A stretch of 16,111 bases of DNA from HyVt-443 sp964544655 (GCA_964544655.1 CAZJCM010000051.1:1-16111), one strand, 5' to 3'; shown: positions 1-8,754, counted from the first letter of the stretch. The notes: generated by a model not told the origin, from the letters alone. Program-made: numbers and translations.

Positions 1-45
1 CTCCCTCTCCCTCAGGGAGAGGGTTGGGGTGAGGGGATCAGAAAA
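1..45 (+). repeat. Hairpin plus G-run repeat element, forward copy (P1)
   Basis: A near-perfect palindrome, CCCTCTCCCT at 3-12 and AGGGAGAGGG at 14-23, is followed by TTGGGGTGAGGGGATC and an A-rich tail. The G runs at 15-36 are GGG, GGG, GGGG and GGGG with loops of 2-3 bases, which fits a G-quadruplex pattern. Positions 3-37 are identical to 16077-16111. The same family recurs at 62-106 and through 10411-11782. It is intergenic, downstream of pnp. Confidence 0.85.
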
Positions 46-61
46 GCCAATGCTTCGGTTT

Positions 62-106
62 TTCATCCCCTCTCCCCGACCTTCTCCCGGTGGGAGAAGG
101 GGCGTC
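62..106 (-). repeat. Hairpin repeat element, reverse copy (P2)
   Basis: Arms CCTTCTCCC (80-88) and GGGAGAAGG (92-100) surround a GGT loop. On the minus strand they are followed by a G-rich tail and GGGGATGAAAAA, matching the forward elements at 10896-10940 and 11741-11782. Each arm carries the same G-to-A change relative to the family (GAGAAGG), so pairing is kept while the sequence differs. P1 and P2 face each other with about 16 bp between the two tails. Confidence 0.75.
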
Positions 107-125
107 CATATCAGACCCCTTACAG

Positions 126-149
126 AAAAAGGGGGCCTTGCGGCCCCCT
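126..149 (-). terminator. Rho-independent terminator of the rimP-pnp operon
   Basis: On the minus strand a 7-bp GC stem (GGGGGCC, GCAA tetraloop, GGCCCCC; plus-strand arms 131-137 and 142-148) is followed directly by five T. It lies about 24 bases after the pnp stop codon and closes the seven-gene operon. Confidence 0.92.
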
Positions 150-172
150 CGATTGCTGCTGCAGGAGAAGGC

Positions 173-2266
173 CTATTCGCCCTCGCCCACCGCCTTCATG
201 CTGAGGCGGATGCGGCCCTGCTTGTCCACTTCCAGCACCTTGACCTTGATCACATCTCCTTCGGAGAGCTTGTCGCTCACCTTCTCGACCCGCTCATCGC
301 TGATCTGGGAGATATGGACCAGACCATCGCGGCCCGGCAGGATGGTGACGAAGGCGCCGAAGTCCATCAGGCGGGCCACCTTGCCCTCGTAGACGGTGCC
401 CACTTCCACGTCGGCGGTGATCATCTCGATCCGCTTCTTGGCTGCCTCACCGGCTGCCTTGTCCACCGAGAAGATCTTGATCATGCCGTCGTCGGTGACG
501 TCGACCGTGGCGCCGGTCTCTTCGGTGATGGAGCGGATGGTGGTGCCGCCCTTGCCGATCACGTCGCGGATCTTCTCCGGGTCGATCTTGAAGGAGATGA
601 TACGCGGGGCGTGCTCGGACATCTCCTCACGCGGAGCGTCGATGGCCTTGTTCATCTCTTCCAGGATGTGCAGGCGGCCCGCTTTGGCCTGATCCAGTGC
701 GATCTCCATGATCTCCCGGGTGATGCCGTTGATCTTGATGTCCATCTGCAGGGCATTGATACCGTTGCTGGTACCGGCCACCTTGAAGTCCATGTCGCCC
801 AGATGATCCTCGTCACCCAGGATATCGGTCAGCACGGCGAAGTCGTCCCCTTCCTTGATCAGGCCCATGGCCACGCCGGCCACCGGCGACTTGATCGGCA
901 CACCGGCATCCATCAGGGAGAGGCTGGTGCCGCAGACCGAGGCCATGGAGGAGGAGCCGTTGGACTCGGTGATCTCGGAGACCACGCGGATGGAGTAAGG
1001 AAAATCCTCCATGCTCGGCATCACCGCCAGCACGCCGCGCTTGGCCAGACGGCCATGGCCGATCTCACGCCGCTTGGGGCTGCCCACGCGGCCGGTCTCG
1101 CCGACGCAGAAGGGGGGGAAGTTGTAGTGCAACATGAAGGGCTCGCGGTAGGAGCCGTGCAGGGCATCGATGATCTGCGCGTCACGCTCGGTACCGAGGG
1201 TGGTCATCACCAGGGCCTGGGTCTCGCCGCGGGTGAACAGGGCGGAGCCGTGGGTGCGCGGCAATACGCCGGTGCGGATGCTGATGGGACGCACGGTCTT
1301 GGTATCGCGGCCGTCGATGCGGGGCTCGCCGGCCAGGATGCGGCTGCGCACGGTCTTCTTCTTCAGCTTGTCCAGGGCGCCCTTGATCTCGCCCTCGGAC
1401 CACTTGGGCTCGTCGCCGCCACCCAGCTTCTCCACCGTCTCGGCAACCACCTGATCGATGCGGTTGTAGCGCTCCATCTTGTCGGCGATGGTGTAGGCCT
1501 CACGCATGGCATCACCGGCGGCCGCGGCCACCGCCTCGGCCAGTTCGGCGTCTTCCTGGGGCACCGTGTAGTCGATGATCGGCTTGCCCACTTCCGCCGC
1601 CAGCTCCTTGATCGCCTGGATCGCCACCTGCATCTGCTCATGGCCGAACAGGACGGCGCCCAGCATCACCTCTTCCGACAGCTGGTTGGCTTCCGACTCC
1701 ACCATCAGCACGGCCTCTTCGGTGCCGGCGACCACCAGGTCCAGCTCGCTCTCTTCACTCAGGCCGGTGCTGGCCTGGTTGAGGAGGTATTCACCATCCT
1801 TGTAGCCCACACGCGCGGCGCCGATGGGCCCCTGGAACGGCAGTCCGGAGATGGAGAGCGCAGCCGAGGTGCCGATCAGGGCCGGGATCTCGGGATCCAC
1901 TGCCGGGTTGAGGGACATCACGGTGCAGATGATCTGGGTCTCGTTGGTGTAGCCCTTGGGGAACAGGGGCCGCACCGGGCGGTCGATCAGGCGGCTGGTG
2001 AGGATCTCTTTCTCGGCCGGACGCCCTTCACGACGAAAAAAACCGCCGGGGATCTTACCGGCGGCATAGGTCTTTTCCTGGTAATCGACGGTGAGGGGGA
2101 AGAAATCCCGCCCTTCCATCGCCTGTTTGGCACCGACCACGGTGCACTGAACGACGGTGCCTTCCATGTCGATCATGATGGCGCCGTCGGCCTGACGGGC
2201 GATCTCACCGGTCTCGAGCGTGACTTTGTGATCACCAAACTGAAACTCTTTTCTGATAAGGGTCAC
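173..2266 (-). CDS. pnp: Polynucleotide phosphorylase
   Basis: Cytoplasmic 3'-5' phosphorolytic exoribonuclease and RNA polymerase, normally a trimer and a degradosome partner. It has 697 residues, close to the 711 of E. coli. Two RNase PH domains (about 10-145 and 320-460) flank a helical domain. They are followed by a KH domain (about 555-614, with GKGG at 571-574) and an S1 domain (about 618-692). The metal-site aspartates expected in GDEDHLGDMD fall at 485 and 491. The start is GTG at 2266, preceded by AGAGGA seven bases away. It follows rpsO after only 32 bases, so it lacks the long rpsO-pnp spacer with its RNase III hairpin known in E. coli. It is the last gene of the operon. Confidence 0.98.
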   Translation of the reverse strand: MTLIRKEFQFGDHKVTLETGEIARQADGAIMIDMEGTVVQCTVVGAKQAMEGRDFFPLTVDYQEKTYAAGKIPGGFFRREGRPAEKEILTSRLIDRPVRPLFPKGYTNETQIICTVMSLNPAVDPEIPALIGTSAALSISGLPFQGPIGAARVGYKDGEYLLNQASTGLSEESELDLVVAGTEEAVLMVESEANQLSEEVMLGAVLFGHEQMQVAIQAIKELAAEVGKPIIDYTVPQEDAELAEAVAAAAGDAMREAYTIADKMERYNRIDQVVAETVEKLGGGDEPKWSEGEIKGALDKLKKKTVRSRILAGEPRIDGRDTKTVRPISIRTGVLPRTHGSALFTRGETQALVMTTLGTERDAQIIDALHGSYREPFMLHYNFPPFCVGETGRVGSPKRREIGHGRLAKRGVLAVMPSMEDFPYSIRVVSEITESNGSSSMASVCGTSLSLMDAGVPIKSPVAGVAMGLIKEGDDFAVLTDILGDEDHLGDMDFKVAGTSNGINALQMDIKINGITREIMEIALDQAKAGRLHILEEMNKAIDAPREEMSEHAPRIISFKIDPEKIRDVIGKGGTTIRSITEETGATVDVTDDGMIKIFSVDKAAGEAAKKRIEMITADVEVGTVYEGKVARLMDFGAFVTILPGRDGLVHISQISDERVEKVSDKLSEGDVIKVKVLEVDKQGRIRLSMKAVGEGE

Positions 2267-2298
2267 GATAGTGTCCTCTGAATGCGGGAAAAAACCGG

Positions 2299-2568
2299 TT
2301 AACGACGCAAGCCGAGACGGGAGATCAGGCTGCGATAGCGCTCGACGTCCTTCGACTTCAGATAGTCCAGCAGGCTGCGGCGGGAGTTGACCATGCGCAC
2401 CAGGCCGCGACGGGAGTGGTGATCGTGCTTGTGCTGGGAGAAATGCTCGGTCAGATCGTTGATACGGGCGGTCAGCAGGGCCACCTGGACCTCCGGGGAG
2501 CCGGTGTCATTGGCGCTCTGGCCGTATTCTTCGACGATCTGCTTCTTCTGTTCTGTGGAAATTGCCAT
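2299..2568 (-). CDS. rpsO: 30S ribosomal protein S15
   Basis: Primary 16S rRNA-binding protein of the small-subunit platform. It has 89 residues, the standard family length, with the typical TGSPEVQVALLT and HHSRRGL segments and the conserved C-terminal SLISRLGLRR. The ATG is preceded by GAGGAG eight bases upstream. It lies 250 bases after truB and has its own candidate promoter, as in E. coli, so it can be transcribed both from that promoter and from the upstream operon. The 130-base leader is long enough to hold an S15-type autoregulatory structure, but I could not confirm one by eye. Confidence 0.98.
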   Translation of the reverse strand: MAISTEQKKQIVEEYGQSANDTGSPEVQVALLTARINDLTEHFSQHKHDHHSRRGLVRMVNSRRSLLDYLKSKDVERYRSLISRLGLRR

Positions 2569-2708
2569 GGTGATGTCTCCTCATTGTCAATAGATTGATA
2601 AGAACCGCTCCCCGGCAATGAGCCCAGAGATACGGCAGTGGACCTTACATAGGCCCTTTCTCGATACCCGGCCAGCCGGCAATGCCGCCCGGGATCGGTG
2701 AGCTGCGA

Positions 2709-2738
2709 ATTATGCTGTGGTCAGTGGGTGGAAATCAA
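2709..2738 (-). promoter_or_regulatory. Candidate sigma-70 promoter for rpsO
   Basis: On the minus strand there is a -35 TTGATT (plus 2733-2738), an 18-bp spacer and a -10 CATAAT (plus 2709-2714), with 4/6 and 5/6 matches to consensus. Transcription would begin near 2701 and give a leader of about 130 bases before the rpsO ATG. It fits the known internal promoter at this operon position, but was predicted by eye only. Confidence 0.45.
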
Positions 2739-2753
2739 CCTGAATCCTGGTTC

Positions 2754-2817
2754 AAATGGCGGATGCGGCCTTTTGGGCCCTGTCCATATATGGATAAGCG
2801 CAGCGCATCCGCCAATT
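2754..2817. repeat. Intergenic inverted-repeat element with nested hairpins
   Basis: Outer arms GGCGGATGCG (2758-2767) and CGCATCCGCC (2804-2813) pair perfectly and extend by one more pair on the outside. Inside are a GGCC-TTTTG-GGCC hairpin (2767-2779) and the perfect palindrome TCCATATATGGA (2783-2794). The segment GGATAAGCGCAGCGCATCCG resembles a repeat I recall between genes of many proteobacteria, so it is probably a small dispersed element. It begins right after the truB stop. A T run (2816-2820) lies only on the plus-strand side, so it is not an obvious terminator for truB. Confidence 0.7.
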
Positions 2818-2818
2818 T

Positions 2819-3727
2819 TTACATCAGACGCCGCGGGGCCACCTTGCCGTCGTCCAGGATCTCGCCGACGCCGATGAAGTGGTCGTCCGGATCGTACAGG
2901 CGCACATGGCCCTCGGTGGGGGCGTTGGGCACCAGTACCGGTTGGCCCTGTTTCATATAGAAGGCGCTGTCGGGCGTCAGGTGGATCTCCGGCCAGTCGG
3001 CCAGTGCCGAGTCTAACGGCAGCAGGTACTCATCCAGTGCCGACAGACCGTTTTCGGCGGCTGCTTCCAGGGTCTCCATCGTTACCAGCTGGGCGGCCTC
3101 ATAGGGTCCGACGCCGGTACGACGCAGGGCGGTGACATGGGCGCCGCAGCCGAGCGCCTCGCCGATGTCTTCCGCCAGGGTGCGCACGTAGGTCCCCTTG
3201 GAGCAGCGCACGTCGAGCTCGAACTCCGGCAGGCCGTAACGCACCAGCTCGATGTCGTAAATCTGGATGGTGCGGGGCTCGCGCTCCACTTCGATACCTT
3301 GGCGCGCCAGTTTGTACAGGCGCTCGCCCTTGTGCTTGAGGGCAGAGTACATGGGGGGAATCTGCTGTATCTCGCCCTTGAAACCTTCCAATACCTGGCG
3401 GATGCGCGCTTCGCTGATCTCGCCCACCGGGCGGCTCTCGACGATATCACCCTCGGTATCGGCTGTGGTGGTGGTTTCCCCCAGCTTCACCCGCACCCAG
3501 TAACGCTTGTCCGCATCCAGCAGGAACGCCGACAGTTTGGTCGCCGAGCCGAAGCAGATGGGCAGCAGCCCGTCCGCCAGTGGATCGAGGCTGCCGGTAT
3601 GGCCCGCCTTGCGCGCCCGAAACAGGTGCTTGATCTTCTGCAGGGCGTTGTTGGAGGTCTCCCCAAGGGGTTTGTCCAGCAATAGTATACCCTGCACGTT
3701 TCTGCCTTTTTGACGCCGCCGGCCCAT
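2819..3727 (-). CDS. truB: tRNA pseudouridine(55) synthase
   Basis: Makes pseudouridine 55 in the T-loop of tRNAs. The motif GHTGSLDPLADGLLPIC carries the catalytic aspartate, residue 48 when counted from the ATG at 3727, as in E. coli. KPLGETSNNALQ and the later RCSKGTYVRTLAEDIGE block are also typical, and the C-terminal PUA-like region ends in RRLM. The length is 302 residues. A TTG two codons upstream (3733) could also start translation, but alignment with the E. coli N terminus favours the ATG. It follows rbfA closely in the canonical order. Confidence 0.96.
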   Translation of the reverse strand: MGRRRQKGRNVQGILLLDKPLGETSNNALQKIKHLFRARKAGHTGSLDPLADGLLPICFGSATKLSAFLLDADKRYWVRVKLGETTTTADTEGDIVESRPVGEISEARIRQVLEGFKGEIQQIPPMYSALKHKGERLYKLARQGIEVEREPRTIQIYDIELVRYGLPEFELDVRCSKGTYVRTLAEDIGEALGCGAHVTALRRTGVGPYEAAQLVTMETLEAAAENGLSALDEYLLPLDSALADWPEIHLTPDSAFYMKQGQPVLVPNAPTEGHVRLYDPDDHFIGVGEILDDGKVAPRRLM

Positions 3728-3745
3728 GCTCAATAACTCGCTCTT

Positions 3746-4117
3746 TTATTTACGGTGTTTTTCGGCGTCCGACTTCACCGCCTGTTCGATCAGGCTGGAG
3801 AGTTTTTCGCCATGTTCGATGGATTCGTCATGCACGAAATGCAGCGCCGGGATGGTGCGCAGCTTCATCCGGCGCCCCAGCTCATGGCGGAAGTAGGGGG
3901 CTGCCTCGTCGAGGATGCGGCCGGTTTCGTCCATGCTCAACTTCCCCGCCATGCAGGTGAAGAACACCTTGGCATGGGAAAAGTCGCGCACCACCCGCAC
4001 CGCCTGGATGGTGATCATCCCCAGGCGTGGATCGTCCAGCTCATCCCGCACCAGCTGCGCCAGTTCCCGCTGCATCTGGGCACCGACGCGGTCGGTGCGT
4101 TGAAACTCCCGTGGCAT
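3746..4117 (-). CDS. rbfA: 30S ribosome-binding factor A
   Basis: Single KH-fold protein that binds immature 30S subunits and helps 16S rRNA 5'-end maturation and cold adaptation. It has 123 residues, normal for the family, with the conserved start FQRTDRVGAQMQRELAQLV, the DPRLGMITI segment and the FSHAKVFF strand. Its ATG lies five bases after the infB stop, and its ribosome binding site GGGAGG is inside the last infB codons, so the two are probably translationally coupled. Confidence 0.96.
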   Translation of the reverse strand: MPREFQRTDRVGAQMQRELAQLVRDELDDPRLGMITIQAVRVVRDFSHAKVFFTCMAGKLSMDETGRILDEAAPYFRHELGRRMKLRTIPALHFVHDESIEHGEKLSSLIEQAVKSDAEKHRK

Positions 4118-4122
4118 CCGGT

Positions 4123-6735
4123 TCAGACCTCCCGGGCCACTTCGGTGCGCTCGAAGACCTCGATCTGGTCACCCACCTTGACGTCGTTGTAGTTTTTCAC
4201 GCCGATGCCGCACTCGGTGCCCGCCTTGACCTCGCTGACGTTATCCTTGTGCCGGCGCAGGGATTCCAGTTCACCCTCGTAGATCACCACGTTGTCACGC
4301 AGCACGCGGATCGGGTTGTTGCGCTTGACCGTGCCCTCCAGCACCATACAGCCGGCAATGGCGCCCAGTTTGGAAGAGCGGAACACGTCGCGCACCTCCG
4401 CCAGGCCGACGATCTCTTCGCGGATCTCCGGCGACAGCAGGCCGGACATGGCCTTGCGCACGTCGTCGATCACTTCATAGATGATGCTGTAGTAGCGGAT
4501 CTCCACCCCCTGCTCTTCCGCCAGGCGCCGCGCAGAGGCATCCGCCCGCACGTTGAAGCCGATGATGGAGGCGCCGGAGGTGAGGGCCAGGTTGACGTCG
4601 GACTCATTGATGCCGCCCACGCCACTGGCAATCAGCTTGACCTTCACTTCGTCGGTGGAGAGCTTGAGCAGGGCGTCGCGAATCGCCTCCACGCTGCCCT
4701 GGACGTCGGCCTTCACCACCAGGTTGACGTAGCCCACCTCGCCTTCGGTCATCTTGGAGAAGAACTCGTCCATCTTGGCCGCCTTCTGTTCCGCCAGCCG
4801 GGTGTCGCGACTCTTCTCCTTGCGCGCCTCGGCCAGCTCACGGGCCTTGCGCTCGCTGCTCACCACGATGGCGTCGTCACCGGCGTTGGGCACGCCGGAA
4901 AGGCCCAGCACCTCCACCGGGATGGAGGGGCCGGCGCTCTTCACCTGCTTGCGGTTCTCATCCAGCATGGCGCGGACACGGCCGAACTCCTGGCCGCTGA
5001 CCAGGATGTCGCCCTGCTTCAGGGTGCCGGACTGAACCAGGATGGTAGCCACCGGGCCACGCCCCTTGTCCAGGCTGGACTCGACCACGATACCCCGCGC
5101 CGGGCCATCCCTCATCGCCTGCAGCTCCAGCACCTCGGCCTGCAGCAGAATCGCGTCCAGCAGGTCGTCGATGCCTTCGCCGGTCTTCGCCGAGACCTGG
5201 ACGAACATGGTATCGCCTCCCCACTCCTCGGGGATCACTTCCTGCTGGGACAGCTCCTGCATCACCCGGTCGGGCTGGGCCTCTGGCTTGTCGATCTTGT
5301 TGACGGCGACGATCATGGGCACCTCGGCCGCCTTGGCGTGTTGAATCGCCTCCACGGTCTGGGGCTTGACGCCATCGTCCGCGGCCACCACCAGGATCAC
5401 GATATCCGTCGCCTGGGCGCCACGGGCGCGCATCGCCGAGAAGGCGGCATGGCCGGGGGTATCGAGGAAGGAGATCATCCCCTTCTCCGTCTCCACATGG
5501 TAGGCGCCGATGTGCTGGGTGATGCCGCCGGCCTCGCCGGCCGCCACCCGGGTGCTGCGGATATAGTCGAGCAGAGAGGTCTTGCCGTGGTCGACATGAC
5601 CCATGATGGTCACGACCGGCGCACGCGGCTCCATCTCGCCTTGAACGCCCTCGTCCAGGGCGCTCAGCACCTCGGTCTCGATATCGGCCGCCTTCTGAGC
5701 CACCGCCCTGTGTCCCATCTCTTCCACCACCAGGGTGGCGCTGTCCCGGTCCAGGGGCTGGTTGATGGTCACCATCATGCCCATCTTCATCAGCGCCTTG
5801 ATCACCTCGGCCGCCTTCACCGACATGCGCTGGGCCAGTTCTGCCACGGTGATGCTCTCCGGGATCTCCACGTCACGCACCACCGGGGCGGTGGGACGGA
5901 CAAACCCATGCTGAGCGTCCTGGCCGCTGGCAGCGGCGCGCTGACGGGGGCCCTTGCCCTTGCGCCGGCCGCGCTTGCCCTCGGCCACGTGCAGCTCCTT
6001 GCGGCCACGGCCCTTTGACTTGTCGCGGGCGCGCTCTTCTTTGCGTGCAGGTGCCTTGGCCGGTTTCTTGCCCACCTTCTCCTGCACCACTTGCTGCACT
6101 TCCTCGGCCACCTTGACCTGGCGCAGCGCCTCTTCCTGCTGCCGCTGTGCCTCCAGTTCCTGCTGGCGCTGGGCGTCCAGCTCCGCATCGCGGCGCTGTT
6201 GTTCCTCGGCCTCTTTGCGCAGACGCTCCTCTTCGGCCTCCCGGCTGGCCTTCTCTTCGGCCTCCCGGCGCAACCGCTCCGCCTCGTGCCGGGCTGCCGC
6301 CTCGGCCTCGATCTCCTTCTGTCTCCGCGCCTGTTCCTCCAACGCCTTGAGAGCGGCCTCGGCTTCCTTCCGCTTCGCTTCGTCATCCGTGACCAGACTG
6401 CGTTTCACATAAGTGCGCTTACGCCGCACCTCCACCGTCACCGTCTTGCCACCACGCGGAGCGCTGCCACGGCCGGCAGCGCGTGCTGCCGCGCCCGGCT
6501 GGCGCAGTTCCGTCACGGTCTTGCGCTTGAGGGTGATTTTTTTCGGCGCTGCGGCGGCACCTTCGTGCTTGCCATGGCTCTCGCGCAGAAAGGCCAGGAG
6601 TTGCTTCTTCTCCTCCTCGGTGACCCTATCTTCCAAGCCTGTCATTGGCAGACCCGCCTTTTGTAGCTGGGTGAGCAGGAGCTCAACCGGAATACCGACA
6701 TCCTCGGCCAGCTGTTTTACTGTTACATCACTCAT
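4123..6735 (-). CDS. infB: Translation initiation factor IF-2
   Basis: GTPase that brings initiator tRNA to the 30S subunit and promotes subunit joining. It has 870 residues from the ATG at 6735, which has GGAGG nine bases upstream; in-frame codons further upstream run into nusA and were not used. An N-terminal IF2_N domain (1-55) is followed by a basic and glutamate-rich coiled region (about 115-270) and a second IF2_N domain (about 285-340). The G domain shows G1 GHVDHGKT (379-386), G3 DTPGH (425-429), G4 NKID (479-482) and G5 SAK (515-517). Domains II to IV complete the protein. It lies between nusA and rbfA in the standard order. Confidence 0.98.
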   Translation of the reverse strand: MSDVTVKQLAEDVGIPVELLLTQLQKAGLPMTGLEDRVTEEEKKQLLAFLRESHGKHEGAAAAPKKITLKRKTVTELRQPGAAARAAGRGSAPRGGKTVTVEVRRKRTYVKRSLVTDDEAKRKEAEAALKALEEQARRQKEIEAEAAARHEAERLRREAEEKASREAEEERLRKEAEEQQRRDAELDAQRQQELEAQRQQEEALRQVKVAEEVQQVVQEKVGKKPAKAPARKEERARDKSKGRGRKELHVAEGKRGRRKGKGPRQRAAASGQDAQHGFVRPTAPVVRDVEIPESITVAELAQRMSVKAAEVIKALMKMGMMVTINQPLDRDSATLVVEEMGHRAVAQKAADIETEVLSALDEGVQGEMEPRAPVVTIMGHVDHGKTSLLDYIRSTRVAAGEAGGITQHIGAYHVETEKGMISFLDTPGHAAFSAMRARGAQATDIVILVVAADDGVKPQTVEAIQHAKAAEVPMIVAVNKIDKPEAQPDRVMQELSQQEVIPEEWGGDTMFVQVSAKTGEGIDDLLDAILLQAEVLELQAMRDGPARGIVVESSLDKGRGPVATILVQSGTLKQGDILVSGQEFGRVRAMLDENRKQVKSAGPSIPVEVLGLSGVPNAGDDAIVVSSERKARELAEARKEKSRDTRLAEQKAAKMDEFFSKMTEGEVGYVNLVVKADVQGSVEAIRDALLKLSTDEVKVKLIASGVGGINESDVNLALTSGASIIGFNVRADASARRLAEEQGVEIRYYSIIYEVIDDVRKAMSGLLSPEIREEIVGLAEVRDVFRSSKLGAIAGCMVLEGTVKRNNPIRVLRDNVVIYEGELESLRRHKDNVSEVKAGTECGIGVKNYNDVKVGDQIEVFERTEVAREV

Positions 6736-6758
6736 TGACAAGGACCTCCCAAATAGCC

Positions 6759-8261
6759 CTAACCCTGCTGCTCGTCTGCGAACCACGGCGCCCGTGCGGT
6801 CATGATCAGCTGTCCGGCACGTTCTTTGTCCATGCCCTCGATCTCCATCAGCTCATCCACCGACAACTCGGCCAGCTCTTCCATGGTCTTCGTACCACGG
6901 CTGGCCAGTTCATAGGCAAGTTCTCTCGTCATCCCGTCCATATTGAGGAGGTCCTCTTCCGGCTCCTCGCTCAGTTTTTCCTCGTTGGCAATCGCCCGGG
7001 TCAGCAGCACGTCTTTGGCCCTGCTGCGCAGCGCTTCGACGATGTCTGCATCGAACTCGTCGATCTCCAGCATCTCCGCGATCGGCACGTAGGCCACCTC
7101 ATCCAGGGTGGAGAAACCCTCCTGAACCAGGATGCTGGCCACCTCTTCGTCCACATCCAGCTTCTCCATGAACTTCTGCACCAGCTCCTGGGCCTCGGCG
7201 TCGCTGCGTGCCGCCGCCTCTTCCTCGTTCATGACGTTGAGTTCCCAGCCGGTGAGTTCGCTGGCCAGGCGCACGTTCTGGCCGCCGCGCCCAATCGCCT
7301 GGGAGAGGTTCTCTTCGCTGACCGCCACGGTCATGCTGTGGTTGTCCTCGTCGACGACGATGGAGACGACATCTGCCGGTGACATGGCGTTGATCACGAA
7401 CTGGGCCGGATTCTCGTTCCACAGAATGATATCCACCCGCTCACCGTTGAGCTCATTGGAGACCGCCTGCACCCGGGAGCCGCGCATGCCGACGCAGGCG
7501 CCAACCGGATCGATGCGTGAATCCTTGGATTGCACCGCGATCTTGGCCCGCAGACCCGGATCGCGGGCGGCGCCGATGATCTTGATCAGCCCCTCGCCCA
7601 CCTCCGGCACCTCCAGCTTGAACAGCTCGATCAGCAGTTCCGGCCGGGTACGGCTGACGAACAGCTGCGGCCCGCGGGGCTCTTCACGGACGTCGTACAG
7701 GTAGCCGCGAATACGATCGCCGGTACGCACCGATTCCCGGCTGATCATCTCCTCACGCAGGATGATGGCCTCGGCGTTACCGCCCAGATCCATGGTCACG
7801 TTACCCCGGTCGACCCGCTTCACCACGCCGGTGATCAGCTCACCGATACGTTCCCGATAGGCCTCGACCACCTTGGCCCGTTCGGCTTCGCGCACCTTCT
7901 GCACGATCACCTGTTTCGCCGTCTGCGCTGCGATGCGGCCAAAGGCGATGGACTCCATGGGCTCTTCGATGAATTCACCAGGCTGGATCTCGGGATCCTG
8001 CTTGCGTGCCTCCTCCAGCAGGATCTGGCGCTCAGGCTGCAGACCCTCCTCTTCATCCGGCTGTTCGACCACTTCCCAGCGGCGATAGCTGGTGTAGTCG
8101 CCCGTCTCCCGGTCGATCGCAACCCGCACGTCGATTTCACCGCCATGCTTTTTCCGGGTCGCCGAGGCGAGCGCCGCTTCGATGGCCTCGAAAATGATCT
8201 CTTTTTCTATATCCTTCTCGTTGGAAACGACATCAACGACCAGCAGAATCTCTTTATTCAT
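6759..8261 (-). CDS. nusA: Transcription termination/antitermination factor NusA
   Basis: RNA polymerase-binding elongation factor that stimulates pausing and hairpin-dependent termination, and antitermination with partners. It has 500 residues (E. coli 495). In order: N-terminal RNAP-binding domain (about 1-125), S1 domain (about 133-200), two KH modules (about 230-345, including VGMRGSRVQAVSNEL and GRGGQNVRLASEL), and two C-terminal acidic repeats (about 365-500) of the kind found in proteobacteria. The start ATG has GAG close upstream and lies 15 bases after rimP. NusA could act on the tandem terminators in its own operon leader. Confidence 0.98.
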   Translation of the reverse strand: MNKEILLVVDVVSNEKDIEKEIIFEAIEAALASATRKKHGGEIDVRVAIDRETGDYTSYRRWEVVEQPDEEEGLQPERQILLEEARKQDPEIQPGEFIEEPMESIAFGRIAAQTAKQVIVQKVREAERAKVVEAYRERIGELITGVVKRVDRGNVTMDLGGNAEAIILREEMISRESVRTGDRIRGYLYDVREEPRGPQLFVSRTRPELLIELFKLEVPEVGEGLIKIIGAARDPGLRAKIAVQSKDSRIDPVGACVGMRGSRVQAVSNELNGERVDIILWNENPAQFVINAMSPADVVSIVVDEDNHSMTVAVSEENLSQAIGRGGQNVRLASELTGWELNVMNEEEAAARSDAEAQELVQKFMEKLDVDEEVASILVQEGFSTLDEVAYVPIAEMLEIDEFDADIVEALRSRAKDVLLTRAIANEEKLSEEPEEDLLNMDGMTRELAYELASRGTKTMEELAELSVDELMEIEGMDKERAGQLIMTARAPWFADEQQG

Positions 8262-8276
8262 CGTCTCATACCCAAT

Positions 8277-8735
8277 TCAGAATTTAGGCACCAACCGTGC
8301 CTTCTCTATCTGGTCCAGCGGCAGGCTGAACGTCTCGCCATCGACGACCACCAGCACATCGTCCCCCTCGACGCCTTTCAGCACGCCTTTGAAGTTGCGC
8401 CGCCCATGAATCCTGGCACGCAGCTTGATGGTCACTTCACTGTCCGCAAACAGAGCAAAGTCTTTTTTATAAAACAGGGGCCGGTCCAGGCCTGGCGAAG
8501 AGACCTCGAGGCTGTAGTTGCCATGGATCGGATCCTCCACATCGAGTATCCCGCTGACCTGGTGACTCACCCTGGCGCAATCGTCCACGGTGATACCGCC
8601 GTCCCGGTCTATATAGATACGCAGCAGGCCGCCGGCATCGCCCTGGGTGAGATACTCGACCCCCACCAGTTCATAGCCCATGGCCGCCACGGATGGCCCT
8701 ATCAAATCGACCAGATTGTCAGCTGCTCTCGCCAT
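8277..8735 (-). CDS. rimP: Ribosome maturation factor RimP
   Basis: Needed for assembly of the 30S subunit and the first gene of the operon. It has 152 residues from the ATG at 8735 (E. coli 150). Conserved blocks include GYELVGVEY, DCARVSHQVSGILDVEDPI and YSLEVSSPGLDRPLF. An in-frame extension back to 8801 would read through the terminator hairpin and is rejected because it has no family counterpart. The ribosome binding site is weak (GGA five to seven bases upstream) and a strong terminator hairpin ends only about 19 bases before the ATG, so expression depends on read-through. Confidence 0.95.
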   Translation of the reverse strand: MARAADNLVDLIGPSVAAMGYELVGVEYLTQGDAGGLLRIYIDRDGGITVDDCARVSHQVSGILDVEDPIHGNYSLEVSSPGLDRPLFYKKDFALFADSEVTIKLRARIHGRRNFKGVLKGVEGDDVLVVVDGETFSLPLDQIEKARLVPKF

Positions 8736-8754
8736 ATATTCCAAAGCTGCAAAT

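Noticed and set aside
29..2281. Long plus-strand open frame of 750 codons
   Set aside because: It is antisense to pnp, which is unmistakable on the minus strand. Its His-, Asp- and Leu-rich composition is typical of a GC-rich shadow frame. The same reasoning removes 4027-6018 and 7530-8756 on the plus strand and 14155-15357 on the minus strand.
6736..6786. Upstream extension of infB by 17 codons
   Set aside because: It would overlap the end of nusA, and the ATG at 6735 has a strong GGAGG at proper spacing and gives the normal IF2_N start.
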